The position numbers were made by a program, and so were the translations under genes. Of a stretch of DNA of 64,000 nucleotides, positions 53,745 through 63,742 are shown piece by piece (the stretch's first letter is position 1; every line of letters starts with the position of its first letter). Under the pieces are notes generated by a model. That model had not been told where the DNA came from, did no database searches, and worked only from the letters and a program-made list of their open reading frames with translations. Source of the stretch: Pseudomonas sp. BBP2017 (GTDB lineage: Bacteria; Pseudomonadota; Gammaproteobacteria; Pseudomonadales; Pseudomonadaceae); assembly GCF_003024385.1 (NCBI RefSeq), contig NZ_PVZN01000015.1, forward strand, positions 62,001 to 126,000, in the 5' to 3' direction.

Positions 53745-53814
53745 GTAGGAGCGGGCTTGCCCCGCGATCGCGATTTGCCAGGCACATCGCATCGCGGGGC
53801 AAGCCCGCTCCTAC
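53745..53814. repeat. Perfect inverted REP pair
   Basis: GTAGGAGCGGGCTTGCCCCGCGAT (53745-53768) and its exact reverse complement (53791-53814), 24 bp each, separated by 22 bases. Lies 3 bases after rluB, before its terminator. Confidence 0.9.
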
Positions 53815-53824
53815 CATGTGAAAA

Positions 53825-53852
53825 AGCCAACCTTCGGGTTGGCTTTTTTTTT
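53825..53852 (+). terminator. Rho-independent terminator of rluB
   Basis: 8-bp stem AGCCAACC / GGTTGGCT with a stable TTCG tetraloop and nine T. It should end the rluB transcript and any read-through from scpB. Confidence 0.92.
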
Positions 53853-53888
53853 GTCTGTAAAAACCGTGTGTTACAGACGGTCCTGTAA
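53853..53888. promoter_or_regulatory. Cluster of TyrR/PhhR-type half-sites
   Basis: Three half-sites alternate: TGTAA (in GTCTGTAA, 53853-53860), TTACA (in TTACAGAC, 53871-53878) and TGTAA (53884-53888). GTCTGTAA/TTACAGAC are a perfect 8-bp inverted repeat around a 10-base spacer, and TTACAG/CTGTAA another with 6. TyrR family sites are TGTAAA-N6-TTTACA. Spacing differs and the distance to the permease promoter is about 330 bases, so the assignment is weak. Confidence 0.35.
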
Positions 53889-54208
53889 GTGATGGAAAGT
53901 TTTTAAACCGCCGCGTAAATAAATCGTTACAAGGCCGCCAGCCCAGCAGGGTAGTTTCCGAGATCTGCCGCCGCTGTAAACAGAACTTGCCGCAAAGCCC
54001 GGCCCAGTGCGATTTACGTGCGCGTCAAGTGCTTGCCCGCAACCCTTGGGAGCGGTGAGATGTGTGCCATTGCCGTGTGCAAAGCCGGGCCGGAGAGCCG
54101 GGCATTCAATAAGAACAAATGGAGGCGCCATGTACGCCGATTACCTCCCCAGGCTTCATTCTTTCCTCAGGAACGGTGCGTTTTGTCATCAGACAATCAC
54201 GCAACGTG

Positions 54209-54240
54209 TTGACCCCTGCGCGTCTGCAGGGGTATACAAT
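54209..54240 (+). promoter_or_regulatory. Sigma70 promoter for the aromatic permease gene
   Basis: -35 TTGACC (54209-54214), 18-base spacer, -10 TATACA (54233-54238; extended to TATACAAT). The spacer contains CCCCTGCGCGTCTGCAGGGG, a near-palindrome that could be an operator covering the promoter. Confidence 0.7.
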
Positions 54241-54437
54241 GCGCCGCGTTTTACCTGTGACCCCAATGCGTACCGCGCACTCTTGCTGACACCCGGCTGA
54301 TTTACCCACGGCGTTTGCCCTGGATGGGCAGCAGTTGGCCAAGACCCTCAAGGTAACCACCTTGTTAATTCCGCTGCGCCACGAGCGCGGTGGGTCCGAT
54401 TCCGTCACAGATAAAAACAATGCAGGTGACTTCGTTC

Positions 54438-55856
54438 ATGAGTGGACAAAACACGCATTCAGGCGAGCTGAAACGCGGCCTGAAAAATCGCCATATCCAG
54501 TTGATCGCCCTGGGCGGTGCAATTGGTACCGGGTTGTTTCTCGGATCGGCCGGGGTGATGAAGTCGGCGGGTCCGTCGATGATTCTCGGCTATGCGATCT
54601 GTGGCTTCATCGCCTTCATGATCATGCGCCAGCTCGGCGAGATGATCGTCGAAGAGCCGGTGGCAGGTTCCTTCAGTCACTTTGCCCACAAATACTGGGG
54701 TGGATTCGCGGGCTTCCTGTCCGGTTGGAATTGCTGGGTCCTGTACATCCTGGTCGGTATGTCGGAGCTGACCGCCGTCGGCAAGTACGTGCACTACTGG
54801 TGGCCGGAGATCCCGACCTGGGCCTCGGCAGCAGCCTTCTTCATCCTGATCAATGCGATCAACCTGGCCAACGTCAAGGTGTTCGGAGAGACCGAGTTCT
54901 GGTTCGCGATCATCAAAGTCCTGGCCATTGTCGGCATGATTGCCCTGGGCAGCTACATGCTGGTCAGCGGTAGCGGTGGTCCGCAGGCTTCGGTGAGCAA
55001 CCTGTGGGAGCACGGCGGCTTCTTCCCTAATGGGGTGAGCGGCCTGGTCATGGCACTGGCGATCATCATGTTTTCCTTCGGCGGTCTGGAAATGCTCGGT
55101 TTCACCGCAGCAGAAGCCGATAAGCCGAAAACCGTGATCCCGAAGGCGATCAATCAGGTGATCTACCGTATCCTGATTTTCTACATCGGCGCCCTGGTGG
55201 TGTTGCTGTCGTTGACCCCATGGGACAGCCTGGTCACCAGCCTCGATGCTTCTGGTGGTACCTACGGCGCCAGCCCGTTCGTTCAGGTGTTCTCGCTGCT
55301 GGGTAGCGATGTGGCTGCGCACATCCTCAACTTCGTGGTCCTGACCGCGGCGCTGTCGGTGTACAACAGCGGAACCTACTGCAATGCCCGCATGCTCTAC
55401 GGCATGGCCGAGCAGGGCGATGCTCCAGCCAGTCTGGCGAAGATCGACAAGCGCGGTGTACCGGTGCGTTCGATCCTGGCCTCGGCTGCCGTGACCCTGG
55501 TGGCGGTGCTGCTCAACTACTTCGTGCCGCAGCATGCGCTGGAGCTGCTGATGTCGCTGGTAGTGGCTGCTCTGGTGATCAACTGGGCGATGATCAGCTA
55601 CTCGCACCTGAAGTTCCGCCAGCACATGAACAAGACCGGCCAGAAGCCGTTGTTCAAGGCGCTGTGGTACCCCTACGGCAACTACATCTGCCTGGCCTTT
55701 GTGGTGCTGATCCTCGGCATCATGCTGCAGATCCCGGGGATCCAGATGTCGGTGTATGCGATTCCGGTATGGCTGGTGGTGATGTTTGCCTGCTACGGGC
55801 TCAAGGGTAATCGCCAGGCCCGTCGTATAGCTGAGGCGGGTGCGGCGGCCAAGTAA
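54438..55856 (+). CDS. AroP-type amino acid permease (probable aromatic amino acid transporter)
   Basis: 472-residue APC/AAT-family proton symporter with 12 helices; the N-terminal LKRGLKNRHIQLIALGGAIGTGLFLGSA is the amino-acid-transporter signature, and WNCWVLYILVGMSELTA and FGGLEMLGFTAAEA are typical of AroP/ProY. Start at ATG 54438 (CAGGTGA about 9 bases upstream) rather than ATG 54420. Neighbouring phhABC genes suggest phenylalanine, tyrosine or tryptophan uptake. Transcribed from a promoter about 200 bases upstream; ends at a terminator. Confidence 0.85.
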   Translation: MSGQNTHSGELKRGLKNRHIQLIALGGAIGTGLFLGSAGVMKSAGPSMILGYAICGFIAFMIMRQLGEMIVEEPVAGSFSHFAHKYWGGFAGFLSGWNCWVLYILVGMSELTAVGKYVHYWWPEIPTWASAAAFFILINAINLANVKVFGETEFWFAIIKVLAIVGMIALGSYMLVSGSGGPQASVSNLWEHGGFFPNGVSGLVMALAIIMFSFGGLEMLGFTAAEADKPKTVIPKAINQVIYRILIFYIGALVVLLSLTPWDSLVTSLDASGGTYGASPFVQVFSLLGSDVAAHILNFVVLTAALSVYNSGTYCNARMLYGMAEQGDAPASLAKIDKRGVPVRSILASAAVTLVAVLLNYFVPQHALELLMSLVVAALVINWAMISYSHLKFRQHMNKTGQKPLFKALWYPYGNYICLAFVVLILGIMLQIPGIQMSVYAIPVWLVVMFACYGLKGNRQARRIAEAGAAAK

Positions 55857-55875
55857 GGCGTGGCGTGTGTTGAGC

Positions 55876-55907
55876 AAGCCCGGCCCTGTGCCGGGCTTTT
55901 GGTTTTT
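55876..55907 (+). terminator. Rho-independent terminator of the permease gene
   Basis: 9-bp stem AAGCCCGGC / GCCGGGCTT with a 5-base loop, then TTGGTTTTT. It lies 20 bases after the stop. Confidence 0.85.
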
Positions 55908-55942
55908 ACGGTATCCTCATGGCCTAATCAGGCCCGTGACCC

Positions 55943-56356
55943 ATGTTGATCATTTCCAATACCGTGCAGATTCCCGACCAGGAAATCGAACTGACTGCGA
56001 TCCGCGCCCAAGGCGCAGGTGGACAGAACGTCAACAAGGTTTCCAGTGCCGTGCATCTGCGTTTCGACACGCAAGCCTCGTCTTTACCGGCATTCTACAA
56101 AGAGCGCTTGCTGGCCTTGCGCGACAGTCGCATTACCCGCGAGGGCGTGATCATCCTCAAGGCTCAGCAGTACCGTACCCAGGAGCAGAACCGTGCGGAT
56201 GCGCTGGAGCGCTTGCGTGAGCTGATCCTGGCGGCGGTCAAAGTGGAAAAGACGCGCCGACCGACCCGGCCGACCCTGGGTTCTAAAACCCGGCGTCTGG
56301 ACACCAAGACTAAGCGTGGGGTGATCAAGGCCGGACGCGGCCGGATCGATTACTGA
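55943..56356 (+). CDS. arfB: Peptidyl-tRNA hydrolase ArfB (YaeJ), ribosome rescue
   Basis: 137 residues. The catalytic GGQ motif (26-28, in RAQGAGGQNVNK) and the basic C-terminal tail (about 100-137, KTRRPTRPTLGSKTRR... KAGRGR) that enters the mRNA channel are both present. It releases peptides from ribosomes stalled without a stop codon. The ATG at 55943 has a weak site. It follows the permease terminator and is likely expressed from its own promoter in the 86-base gap. Confidence 0.95.
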   Translation: MLIISNTVQIPDQEIELTAIRAQGAGGQNVNKVSSAVHLRFDTQASSLPAFYKERLLALRDSRITREGVIILKAQQYRTQEQNRADALERLRELILAAVKVEKTRRPTRPTLGSKTRRLDTKTKRGVIKAGRGRIDY

Positions 56357-56451
56357 CGTTTTGGTCAGGCGGGCGTTCTTGACGGTGTGAAAACGCGTTG
56401 ACGGGGTGGTCCTTGCATCAGCCGTTTTCACACAGTCTGACTGTTGCGCGG

Positions 56452-56580
56452 TTATTCCTGGTCGGCGCTGGAAGTTTCGTCGCCGTCGTAGTCAGCCTGG
56501 GCTGGTTCGGCGCTGTGAGTGGCAGGTGTCTGCTCTTCTGGGTTCAGGCTTGGGAAGGGAAAGTTCGGGATTTCATGCAT
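56452..56580 (-). CDS. Putative 42-aa acidic Pro-rich small protein
   Basis: A short frame on the minus strand with GAGG 8-11 bases before the ATG (56580). Product MHEIPNFPFPSLNPEEQTP then a Glu/Asp/Ser-rich end (DYDGDETSSADQE). It has no Lys or Arg, no cysteine and no transmembrane helix. Upstream on the minus strand, TTCATA and TATCCT 18 bases apart could be a promoter. It fills most of the otherwise empty gap between arfB and phhC. No homologue comes to mind; real coding status is uncertain. Confidence 0.5.
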   Translation of the reverse strand: MHEIPNFPFPSLNPEEQTPATHSAEPAQADYDGDETSSADQE

Positions 56581-56697
56581 CTCGTCGTTCCTCGCAAGTG
56601 TGTGTGGAAAGGCTGCGCAAGGCGCGCGTGGCTTATGAAAAGCTCGTGCAGGATACAGGAGTCTGGATGGCAGTATGAATTTTCCTGCTTAATGGCC

Positions 56698-56746
56698 ATC
56701 GCGGGGCAAGACCGCTCCCACTGTGGGAGCGGGCTTGCCCCGCGAT
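56698..56746. repeat. REP hairpin (inverted pair, 1-base loop)
   Basis: 24-bp arms ATCGCGGGGCAAGACCGCTCCCAC (56698-56721) and GTGGGAGCGGGCTTGCCCCGCGAT (56723-56746), one mismatch, separated by a single T. Just 5 bases past the phhC stop on the minus strand; the minus-strand reading has no T-run. Confidence 0.88.
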
Positions 56747-56751
56747 GTTTT

Positions 56752-57945
56752 TCAGCGACACACGTCAGCGATAGCCGCCGCCAGTGCCTCAAGCCGTGCT
56801 GCATCAGCGCCAGCGATGTTCGCCCGGCCAGTGCCTACCATGTACACGCTATGCCGCTCACGCAGTTGCTTGACTTGCTCCGGCGACAAGCCGGTATAGG
56901 AGAACATCCCGCGTTGCGCGGCAATGTGGGCAAAACGTTCGCTCAGGCCGTGAGGTGCCAAGGCCTCGACCAGCCCGACCCGCAGCTGGGCAATACGCTG
57001 GCGCATGGCCTCGACTTCTTCGATCCACAGCTGCTTGAGCGCCGCATCACCGAGAATCTGAGCGACCACCGCAGCACCATGATCCGGTGGCGTCGACCAC
57101 AGATTACGCGCCAGCAACGCCAGTTGACTGCGAACATCCAGCAGCTTTTCCGCATCATGGCTGCACACCAGCAGGGCACCGGTGCGGTCACGGTAGAGGC
57201 CGAAGTTTTTCGAGCAGGAGCTGGTGATCAACAGCTCGGGCAGCTCGGTGGCAAACAGTCGTACTGCCCAGGCGTCTTCTTCCAGGCCATCGCCAAAGCC
57301 TTGGTAGGCGAAGTCGATCAATGGCAGTAGCTCGCGGCGGCGCACCACTTCCAGCACTGCGCGCCAGTCGTCTTGGGACAGGTCGAAACCGGTCGGGTTG
57401 TGGCAGCAAGCGTGCAACAGCACCACGTCGCCCTTGGGCGCCGCCTCCAGGGTGGCCAGCATCCCGCTGACGTTCAGGCGGTTGTCCGCATCGACGTAGG
57501 GATAGTGGCTGACCTTGAGATTGGCGCTGGCGAAGATGGTTTCATGAATCGGCCAGGTCGGATCGCTCAGCCAGATACCACGCCCCGGCAGGCAGTGCGC
57601 GATGAACTCCGCGGCAAGGCGCAGGGCGCCAGTGCCTCCCGGTGTCTGGGTGGCACCTGCGCGTTTGCTGGTCAGTAATGTGGAGCCGCTACCCAGCACC
57701 AGTTCACTGATCAGGCGACCGAAGTCAGCGTCGCCATGACCGCCGACGTAGCTTTTGCTCGACTGTTGATCGAGCAGGCGCTGTTCGGCGAGTTTGACGG
57801 CGGCGGGAATTGGCGTCAGGCCCTGGGCGTCTTTGAATACCCCTACGCCCAGGTCGAACTTGTCTGGATTGCTGTCGTTGGCGTAGGCCTCCATCAGCCC
57901 CAGAATCGGATCGCCGGGGACGCGGCCAATCGCGCTGAAGTGCAT
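56752..57945 (-). CDS. phhC: Aromatic amino acid aminotransferase PhhC (TyrB-like)
   Basis: 397 residues, class I PLP aminotransferase of the aspartate/tyrosine type: SYVGGHGDADFGRL, the pyridine-ring contact HNPTGFD (about 185), D in PLIDFAYQGFGDG, and the PLP lysine in SCSKNFGLYRDRTGAL (about 245). It converts tyrosine to 4-hydroxyphenylpyruvate after phenylalanine hydroxylation. ATG 57945 overlaps the phhB stop by one base (TAATG). Third gene of phhABC. Confidence 0.92.
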   Translation of the reverse strand: MHFSAIGRVPGDPILGLMEAYANDSNPDKFDLGVGVFKDAQGLTPIPAAVKLAEQRLLDQQSSKSYVGGHGDADFGRLISELVLGSGSTLLTSKRAGATQTPGGTGALRLAAEFIAHCLPGRGIWLSDPTWPIHETIFASANLKVSHYPYVDADNRLNVSGMLATLEAAPKGDVVLLHACCHNPTGFDLSQDDWRAVLEVVRRRELLPLIDFAYQGFGDGLEEDAWAVRLFATELPELLITSSCSKNFGLYRDRTGALLVCSHDAEKLLDVRSQLALLARNLWSTPPDHGAAVVAQILGDAALKQLWIEEVEAMRQRIAQLRVGLVEALAPHGLSERFAHIAAQRGMFSYTGLSPEQVKQLRERHSVYMVGTGRANIAGADAARLEALAAAIADVCR

Positions 57946-58301
57946 TACTTGCGGCCTTCGGCGGTGTTGGCAACCTCGTCGGTGCGCGCGGCCATGATGA
58001 AGTCGTTGCGGTGCAGGCCTTTGATCGAGTGGCTCCACCAGGTCACGGTGACTTTGCCCCACTCGGTCAGCAGGCCAGGGTGATGGCCTTCAGCCTCGGA
58101 GATTTCGCCGACAGCGTTGGTGAAGGCCAGGGCGTGCTTGAAATTCTTGAACAGGAAGACTTTTTCCAGCTGCATGATGCCGTCACGGACTTCGATGTTC
58201 CAATCCGGGATCTGCTTGATCAGTACCGGCAGTTCTTCATCGCTGACCTGTGGAGCATCGGCACGGCAGGCTTCGCAGTGGGCTTGGTTCAAGGCGTTCA
58301 T
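57945..58301 (-). CDS. phhB: Pterin-4a-carbinolamine dehydratase PhhB
   Basis: 118 residues, equal to known PhhB. The PCD/DCoH signature is visible: FKNFKHALAFTNAVGEISEAEGHHPGLLTEWGKVTVTWWSHSIKGLHRNDF, with the catalytic HHP pair (about 73-75). It recycles the pterin cofactor used by PhhA. GGAA precedes ATG 58301; a longer frame starts at 58337 without a site. phhA ends 42 bases upstream. Confidence 0.94.
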   Translation of the reverse strand: MNALNQAHCEACRADAPQVSDEELPVLIKQIPDWNIEVRDGIMQLEKVFLFKNFKHALAFTNAVGEISEAEGHHPGLLTEWGKVTVTWWSHSIKGLHRNDFIMAARTDEVANTAEGRK

Positions 58302-58343
58302 AAGGTTTTCCGCAAGTGGTTTGTTATTGGTTTGCAAAGTTGC

Positions 58344-59132
58344 TCAGGCAGCAACCTTAGGTGGAAATTTCGGTGCGTGCAGACCCATCTTCATCGCGGT
58401 GTGGACCATGCCCATGATGTCTTCGTGGGCCAGGTCGAACAGGCGCTTGAGGTTCGGCAGGGCAAAGTACAGCGGTTGCAGGATGTCGATGCGATACGGC
58501 GTGCGCATGGCTTCCAGCGGGTCGAAGGCCTGGTGCTCGGGCTCGTCGGACAGGCTGTAGACGGTCTCTTTCGGCGAGGAAAGGATGCCGCCGCCGTAGA
58601 TCTTGCGGCCCTGCGGGGTATCGACCAGGCCGAACTCGATGGTCATCCAGTACAGGCGGGCCAGGTACACGCGCTCTTCCTTGGTTGCCTGAAGGCCGAG
58701 TTTGCCGTAGGTGTGGGTGAATTCAGCGAACCAGGGGTTGGTCAGCAATGGGCAGTGGCCGAAGATCTCGTGGAAAATGTCCGGTTCTTGCAGGTAGTCG
58801 AGCTCTTCTTCGGTACGAATGAAGGTCGCGACCGGAAAGCGCTTGCTGGCCAGTAGTTCGAAAAAGGTCTGGAAAGGGATCAGCGCAGGCACGCGGGCGA
58901 CTTGCCAGCCGGTGGTGGCGCCGAGCACCTTGTTGATTTCGCCCAGCTGTGGGATGCGGTCGTGCGGCAGGCCCAGTTGTTCGATGCCGTCCAGGTATTC
59001 CTGGCACGCGCGGCCCTCGATCACTTTCAGTTGGCGGGTAATCAGGGTGTTCCACACCGCGTGTTCCTGTTGCGGGTAGTCGATAAACCCTTGCGCATCG
59101 GGCTCGCGAGCCACGTATTGCGTCTGTTTCAT
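58344..59132 (-). CDS. phhA: Phenylalanine-4-hydroxylase PhhA
   Basis: 262 residues, the standard bacterial PAH size. The non-heme iron ligands H121 and H126 (FHEIFGH) and E166 (TIEFG) are exactly at the positions of the P. aeruginosa enzyme. It oxidises phenylalanine to tyrosine with tetrahydropterin and oxygen. AGGAG 7 bases before the ATG. First gene of phhABC; divergent from phhR with two PhhR boxes between. Confidence 0.96.
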   Translation of the reverse strand: MKQTQYVAREPDAQGFIDYPQQEHAVWNTLITRQLKVIEGRACQEYLDGIEQLGLPHDRIPQLGEINKVLGATTGWQVARVPALIPFQTFFELLASKRFPVATFIRTEEELDYLQEPDIFHEIFGHCPLLTNPWFAEFTHTYGKLGLQATKEERVYLARLYWMTIEFGLVDTPQGRKIYGGGILSSPKETVYSLSDEPEHQAFDPLEAMRTPYRIDILQPLYFALPNLKRLFDLAHEDIMGMVHTAMKMGLHAPKFPPKVAA

Positions 59133-59254
59133 ACTGCTCTCCTGCTAAGGGCCATTCTTGTTATGTGATCAAGCCGTTGCTTAAGAGATAGCGCGCTGCG
59201 CCGCACTTTGCATCGGTTCGACAGCGTGTAGGGCTGGATAAACGAGGTGTTTTC

Positions 59255-59272
59255 TGTAACGATTACTTTACG
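59255..59272. promoter_or_regulatory. PhhR/TyrR box 1
   Basis: TGTAAC-GATTAC-TTTACG: matches TGTAAA-N6-TTTACA with one difference in each arm. It is 123 bases upstream of phhA. Confidence 0.7.
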
Positions 59273-59337
59273 GATTTGGCAGAGGGCCGAAAAATATAGG
59301 GGGGGTGTGCCTCGGTACACGGCGTTTTGTCACGTAA

Positions 59338-59355
59338 TCTTTACGAAAATTCTTC
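59338..59355. promoter_or_regulatory. PhhR/TyrR box 2
   Basis: TGTCAC-GTAATC-TTTACG: the same 18-bp pattern with two changes in the left arm and one in the right. It lies 83 bases after box 1 and 70 bases before phhR, so it may serve autoregulation or cooperative binding. Confidence 0.6.
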
Positions 59356-59424
59356 CGGGTTGGTAGAAAACTGCCAGCCCGCTAGCTGTCAGGGTTCGTT
59401 CCAGGCCTATTAGTAGGACACTTC

Positions 59425-60984
59425 ATGCGTATCAAAGTGCATTGCCAGAATCGCATCGGCATTCTGCGTGACATCCTCAACCTGCTGGTGGAGTACGGCA
59501 TCAACGTCGCCCGCGGCGAGGTCGGCGGCGAGCATGGCAACGCCATCTACTTGCACTGTCCCAACCTGATCAACTTGCAGTTCCAGGCCTTGCGGCCCAA
59601 GTTCGAGTCGATTGCCGGTGTGTTTGGCGTCAAACGCGTAGGTCTGATGCCGAGCGAGCGGCGACATATGGAGCTCAATGCTCTGCTGGGGGCGCTGGAT
59701 TTTCCGGTGCTGTCGATCGACATGGGCGGCTCCATCGTCGCCGCGAACCGGGCGGCGGCGCAGTTGCTCGGGGTGAGGGTCGATGAAGTGCCGGGTATCC
59801 CCTTGTCGCGGTATGCCGAAGACTTCGACTTGCCGGAATTGGTGCGGGCTAACAAATCGCGGATCAATGGCTTGCGGGTCAAGGTCAAGGGCGATGTGTT
59901 CCTGGCTGACATCGCCCCACTGCAATCCGAGCACGACGACAGCGAGGCTCTGGCAGGAGCGGTGTTGACCCTGCACCGTGCAGACCGCATTGGCGAACGT
60001 ATTTATAACGTGCGCAAGCAGGAACTGCGCGGCTTTGACAGCATTTTCCAGAGCTCGCGGGTAATGGCTGCAGTGGTGCGCGAGGCTCGGCGTATGGCGC
60101 CACTGGACGCACCACTGCTGATTGAAGGGGAGACCGGCACCGGCAAGGAGTTGCTGGCCCGTGCCTGTCATCTGGCCAGTCCGCGCGGGCAAGCACCGTT
60201 GATGGCGCTCAATTGCGCTGGACTACCGGAATCGATGGCCGAGACCGAGTTGTTCGGTTATGGGCCGGGTGCATTCGAAGGCGCGCGGGCTGAAGGCAAG
60301 CTGGGTCTGCTTGAGCTGACCGCGGGTGGTACGCTGTTTCTCGATGGCGTGGGTGAGATGAGCCCGCGTTTACAGGTCAAGTTGTTGCGCTTTTTGCAGG
60401 ATGGCTGCTTCCGTCGGGTTGGCAGCGACGAGGAAGTGTACCTGGATGTGCGGGTTATCTGTGCAACCCAGGTCGACCTGTCGGAGCTCTGCGCGCGCGG
60501 CGAGTTCCGTCAGGATCTTTACCATCGCCTCAATGTGCTTTCACTACATATCCCGCCGTTGCGCGAGTGCCTGGATGGTCTGCCGCCGCTGGTCGAGCAC
60601 TTCCTCGATCAGGCCAGCCGCCAGATCGGTTGCCCATTGCCGCGTCTGGCTCCGGCGGCTCTGGAGCGCCTGAGTCAGTATCACTGGCCAGGTAACGTGC
60701 GTCAGTTGGAGAACGTATTGTTCCAGGCGGTATCGCTGTGTGATGGTGGGGTGGTTAAAAGCGAACATATTCGCTTGCCGGACTACGGTGCGCGGCAACC
60801 GCTGGGTGAGTTTTCCCTGGAAGGTGACTTGGGCGAGATTGTCGGGCGCTTTGAAAAGGCAGTACTGGAACAATTGATGAGTGAATTTCCGAGCAGTCGG
60901 GCGCTGGGTAAGCGTCTCGGTGTTTCACATACCACAATAGCCAACAAGTTGCGCGAACATGGTGTTGGCAAGTCGGCGGAATAA
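59425..60984 (+). CDS. phhR: PhhR, TyrR-like regulator of aromatic amino acid catabolism
   Basis: 519 residues: N-terminal ACT domain (1-75, RIKVHCQNRIGILRDILNLL), PAS domain (about 78-190), AAA+ with Walker A GETGTGKE (235-242), Walker B LFLDGVGE, and a C-terminal TyrR-type helix-turn-helix (about 485-513, SRALGKRLGVSHTTIANKLREHG). The sigma54 contact loop reads GAFEGA (282-287) in place of GAFTGA, so like TyrR it should act on sigma70 promoters. GGAC before the ATG. Divergent from phhABC and activates it with phenylalanine or tyrosine. Confidence 0.94.
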   Translation: MRIKVHCQNRIGILRDILNLLVEYGINVARGEVGGEHGNAIYLHCPNLINLQFQALRPKFESIAGVFGVKRVGLMPSERRHMELNALLGALDFPVLSIDMGGSIVAANRAAAQLLGVRVDEVPGIPLSRYAEDFDLPELVRANKSRINGLRVKVKGDVFLADIAPLQSEHDDSEALAGAVLTLHRADRIGERIYNVRKQELRGFDSIFQSSRVMAAVVREARRMAPLDAPLLIEGETGTGKELLARACHLASPRGQAPLMALNCAGLPESMAETELFGYGPGAFEGARAEGKLGLLELTAGGTLFLDGVGEMSPRLQVKLLRFLQDGCFRRVGSDEEVYLDVRVICATQVDLSELCARGEFRQDLYHRLNVLSLHIPPLRECLDGLPPLVEHFLDQASRQIGCPLPRLAPAALERLSQYHWPGNVRQLENVLFQAVSLCDGGVVKSEHIRLPDYGARQPLGEFSLEGDLGEIVGRFEKAVLEQLMSEFPSSRALGKRLGVSHTTIANKLREHGVGKSAE

Positions 60985-61057
60985 ATCAACTGTAATTACA
61001 GAAATGTCAGCGTGGATTAGTTGTAGTACAAGTATCCAATACCGATTGTTTGAACCG

Positions 61058-61087
61058 CGCGCCTCGGTCAGCGGCGATCGAGGCGCG
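61058..61087. terminator. Hairpin between phhR and the DUF2790 gene (convergent)
   Basis: CGCGCCTCG / CGAGGCGCG, 9-bp perfect stem with a 12-base loop, in the 122-base gap. No T-run on either strand, so termination would be weak. A 12-bp palindrome CTGTAATTACAG also occurs at 60990-61001. Confidence 0.4.
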
Positions 61088-61106
61088 GCGAGCGGTAATC
61101 TTCAAG

Positions 61107-61373
61107 CTATCCGTTGGAGCAACCGTTACCCATCACATGGTATTCGAGAATATGCCGCTGGCCCTGCGAGTCCTCATACGTCATGCGCGCCGGGACCACT
61201 TCGCAGACGTTCGGGACTTCGCTCATGGAAATGACTTTGGCGATGTCCAGGTGCTGCGAGTAACTGTACTGTTCAACCGGAATCTGCTCGGCGCCACTGC
61301 TTGCAACTTCGTCGGCTATCGCCACGCTGCAAAGACTGCCAAGTGCCAATACCAGTAAAGCTTTCATTTTCAT
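61107..61373 (-). CDS. DUF2790 small periplasmic protein
   Basis: 88 residues with a signal peptide (MKMKALLVLALGSLCSVAIA) and the DUF2790 core: YSYSQHLDIAKVISMSEVP, C57 and C85 likely forming a disulphide, and the highly conserved ARMTYEDSQGQRHILEYHVMGNGC end. Many paralogues occur in Pseudomonas; function unknown. ATG 61373 and ATG 61367 are both possible; CAGGT lies 4 or 10 bases upstream. Divergent from acsA. Confidence 0.82.
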   Translation of the reverse strand: MKMKALLVLALGSLCSVAIADEVASSGAEQIPVEQYSYSQHLDIAKVISMSEVPNVCEVVPARMTYEDSQGQRHILEYHVMGNGCSNG

Positions 61374-61772
61374 TTTACCTGTCTAAGGTCGTAAGGGGGC
61401 ACGCAGCGCTTGTGGCGCCGCGTGTACAACTAACGTTCAACTATCACAGTTATCTCTGGATTAACGGCCTTCGTGGGGGCTGTAACAAGAAGTTAATCGC
61501 GATGCCGTTGCTGGCGAGGTGAATTTTAGGGGCGAGCGCGTGCGTTAAACAGATGACGTTTTGATAAACACTGTTGGTGAAAACTGTAACAATCGCTTGC
61601 TTGACATCCTCGGAATTTATTTTTTCTGCGCCAATGCCCGGTCTTGAGCCTGCGGTCAATTGCACGGGCGAAAAAGAGCGGGGCGTTACTACCAACGTCG
61701 AATGGCCGGCGAGGTCTGGTACAGTTACAACGAGGTCATACAAAAACAACTATTACACCGAGGTAGATAAAG
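61374..61772. other. 399-base divergent region between DUF2790 gene and acsA
   Basis: AT-rich in its middle. A consensus -35 TTGACA occurs at 61601-61606 without a convincing -10; TACAGT and CATACA near 61718-61742 could be -10 elements closer to acsA. No ORF with a ribosome site and no strong inverted repeat was seen. It presumably holds the acsA promoter, a gene usually under carbon and two-component control. Confidence 0.45.
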
Positions 61773-63734
<1,962 letters not shown>

Positions 63735-63742
63735 TAAGGCTT

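Larger units (their letters stand above)
53853..54437 (+). other. 585-base non-annotated region upstream of the aromatic permease
   Basis: No gene of normal size fits. Contents: the half-site cluster at 53853; G/C-rich inverted segments around 54086 (GCCGGGCCGGAGAGCCGGGC); two overlapping small frames with good ribosome sites, ATG 54063 (50 codons, stop 54210-54212) and ATG 54130 (56 codons, GGAGG 5 bases upstream, stop 54298-54300); and a sigma70 promoter at 54209-54240. Transcription from that promoter leaves about 190 bases of leader before the permease. The small frames have no recognisable motif and one runs through the promoter, so I do not call them genes. Confidence 0.5.

Noticed and set aside
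54063..54300. Two overlapping small frames (ATG 54063 and ATG 54130) as genes
   Set aside because: Both have good ribosome sites, but they overlap in different frames, one contains the likely permease promoter, and neither product has a motif or helix pattern. Kept as an observation only.
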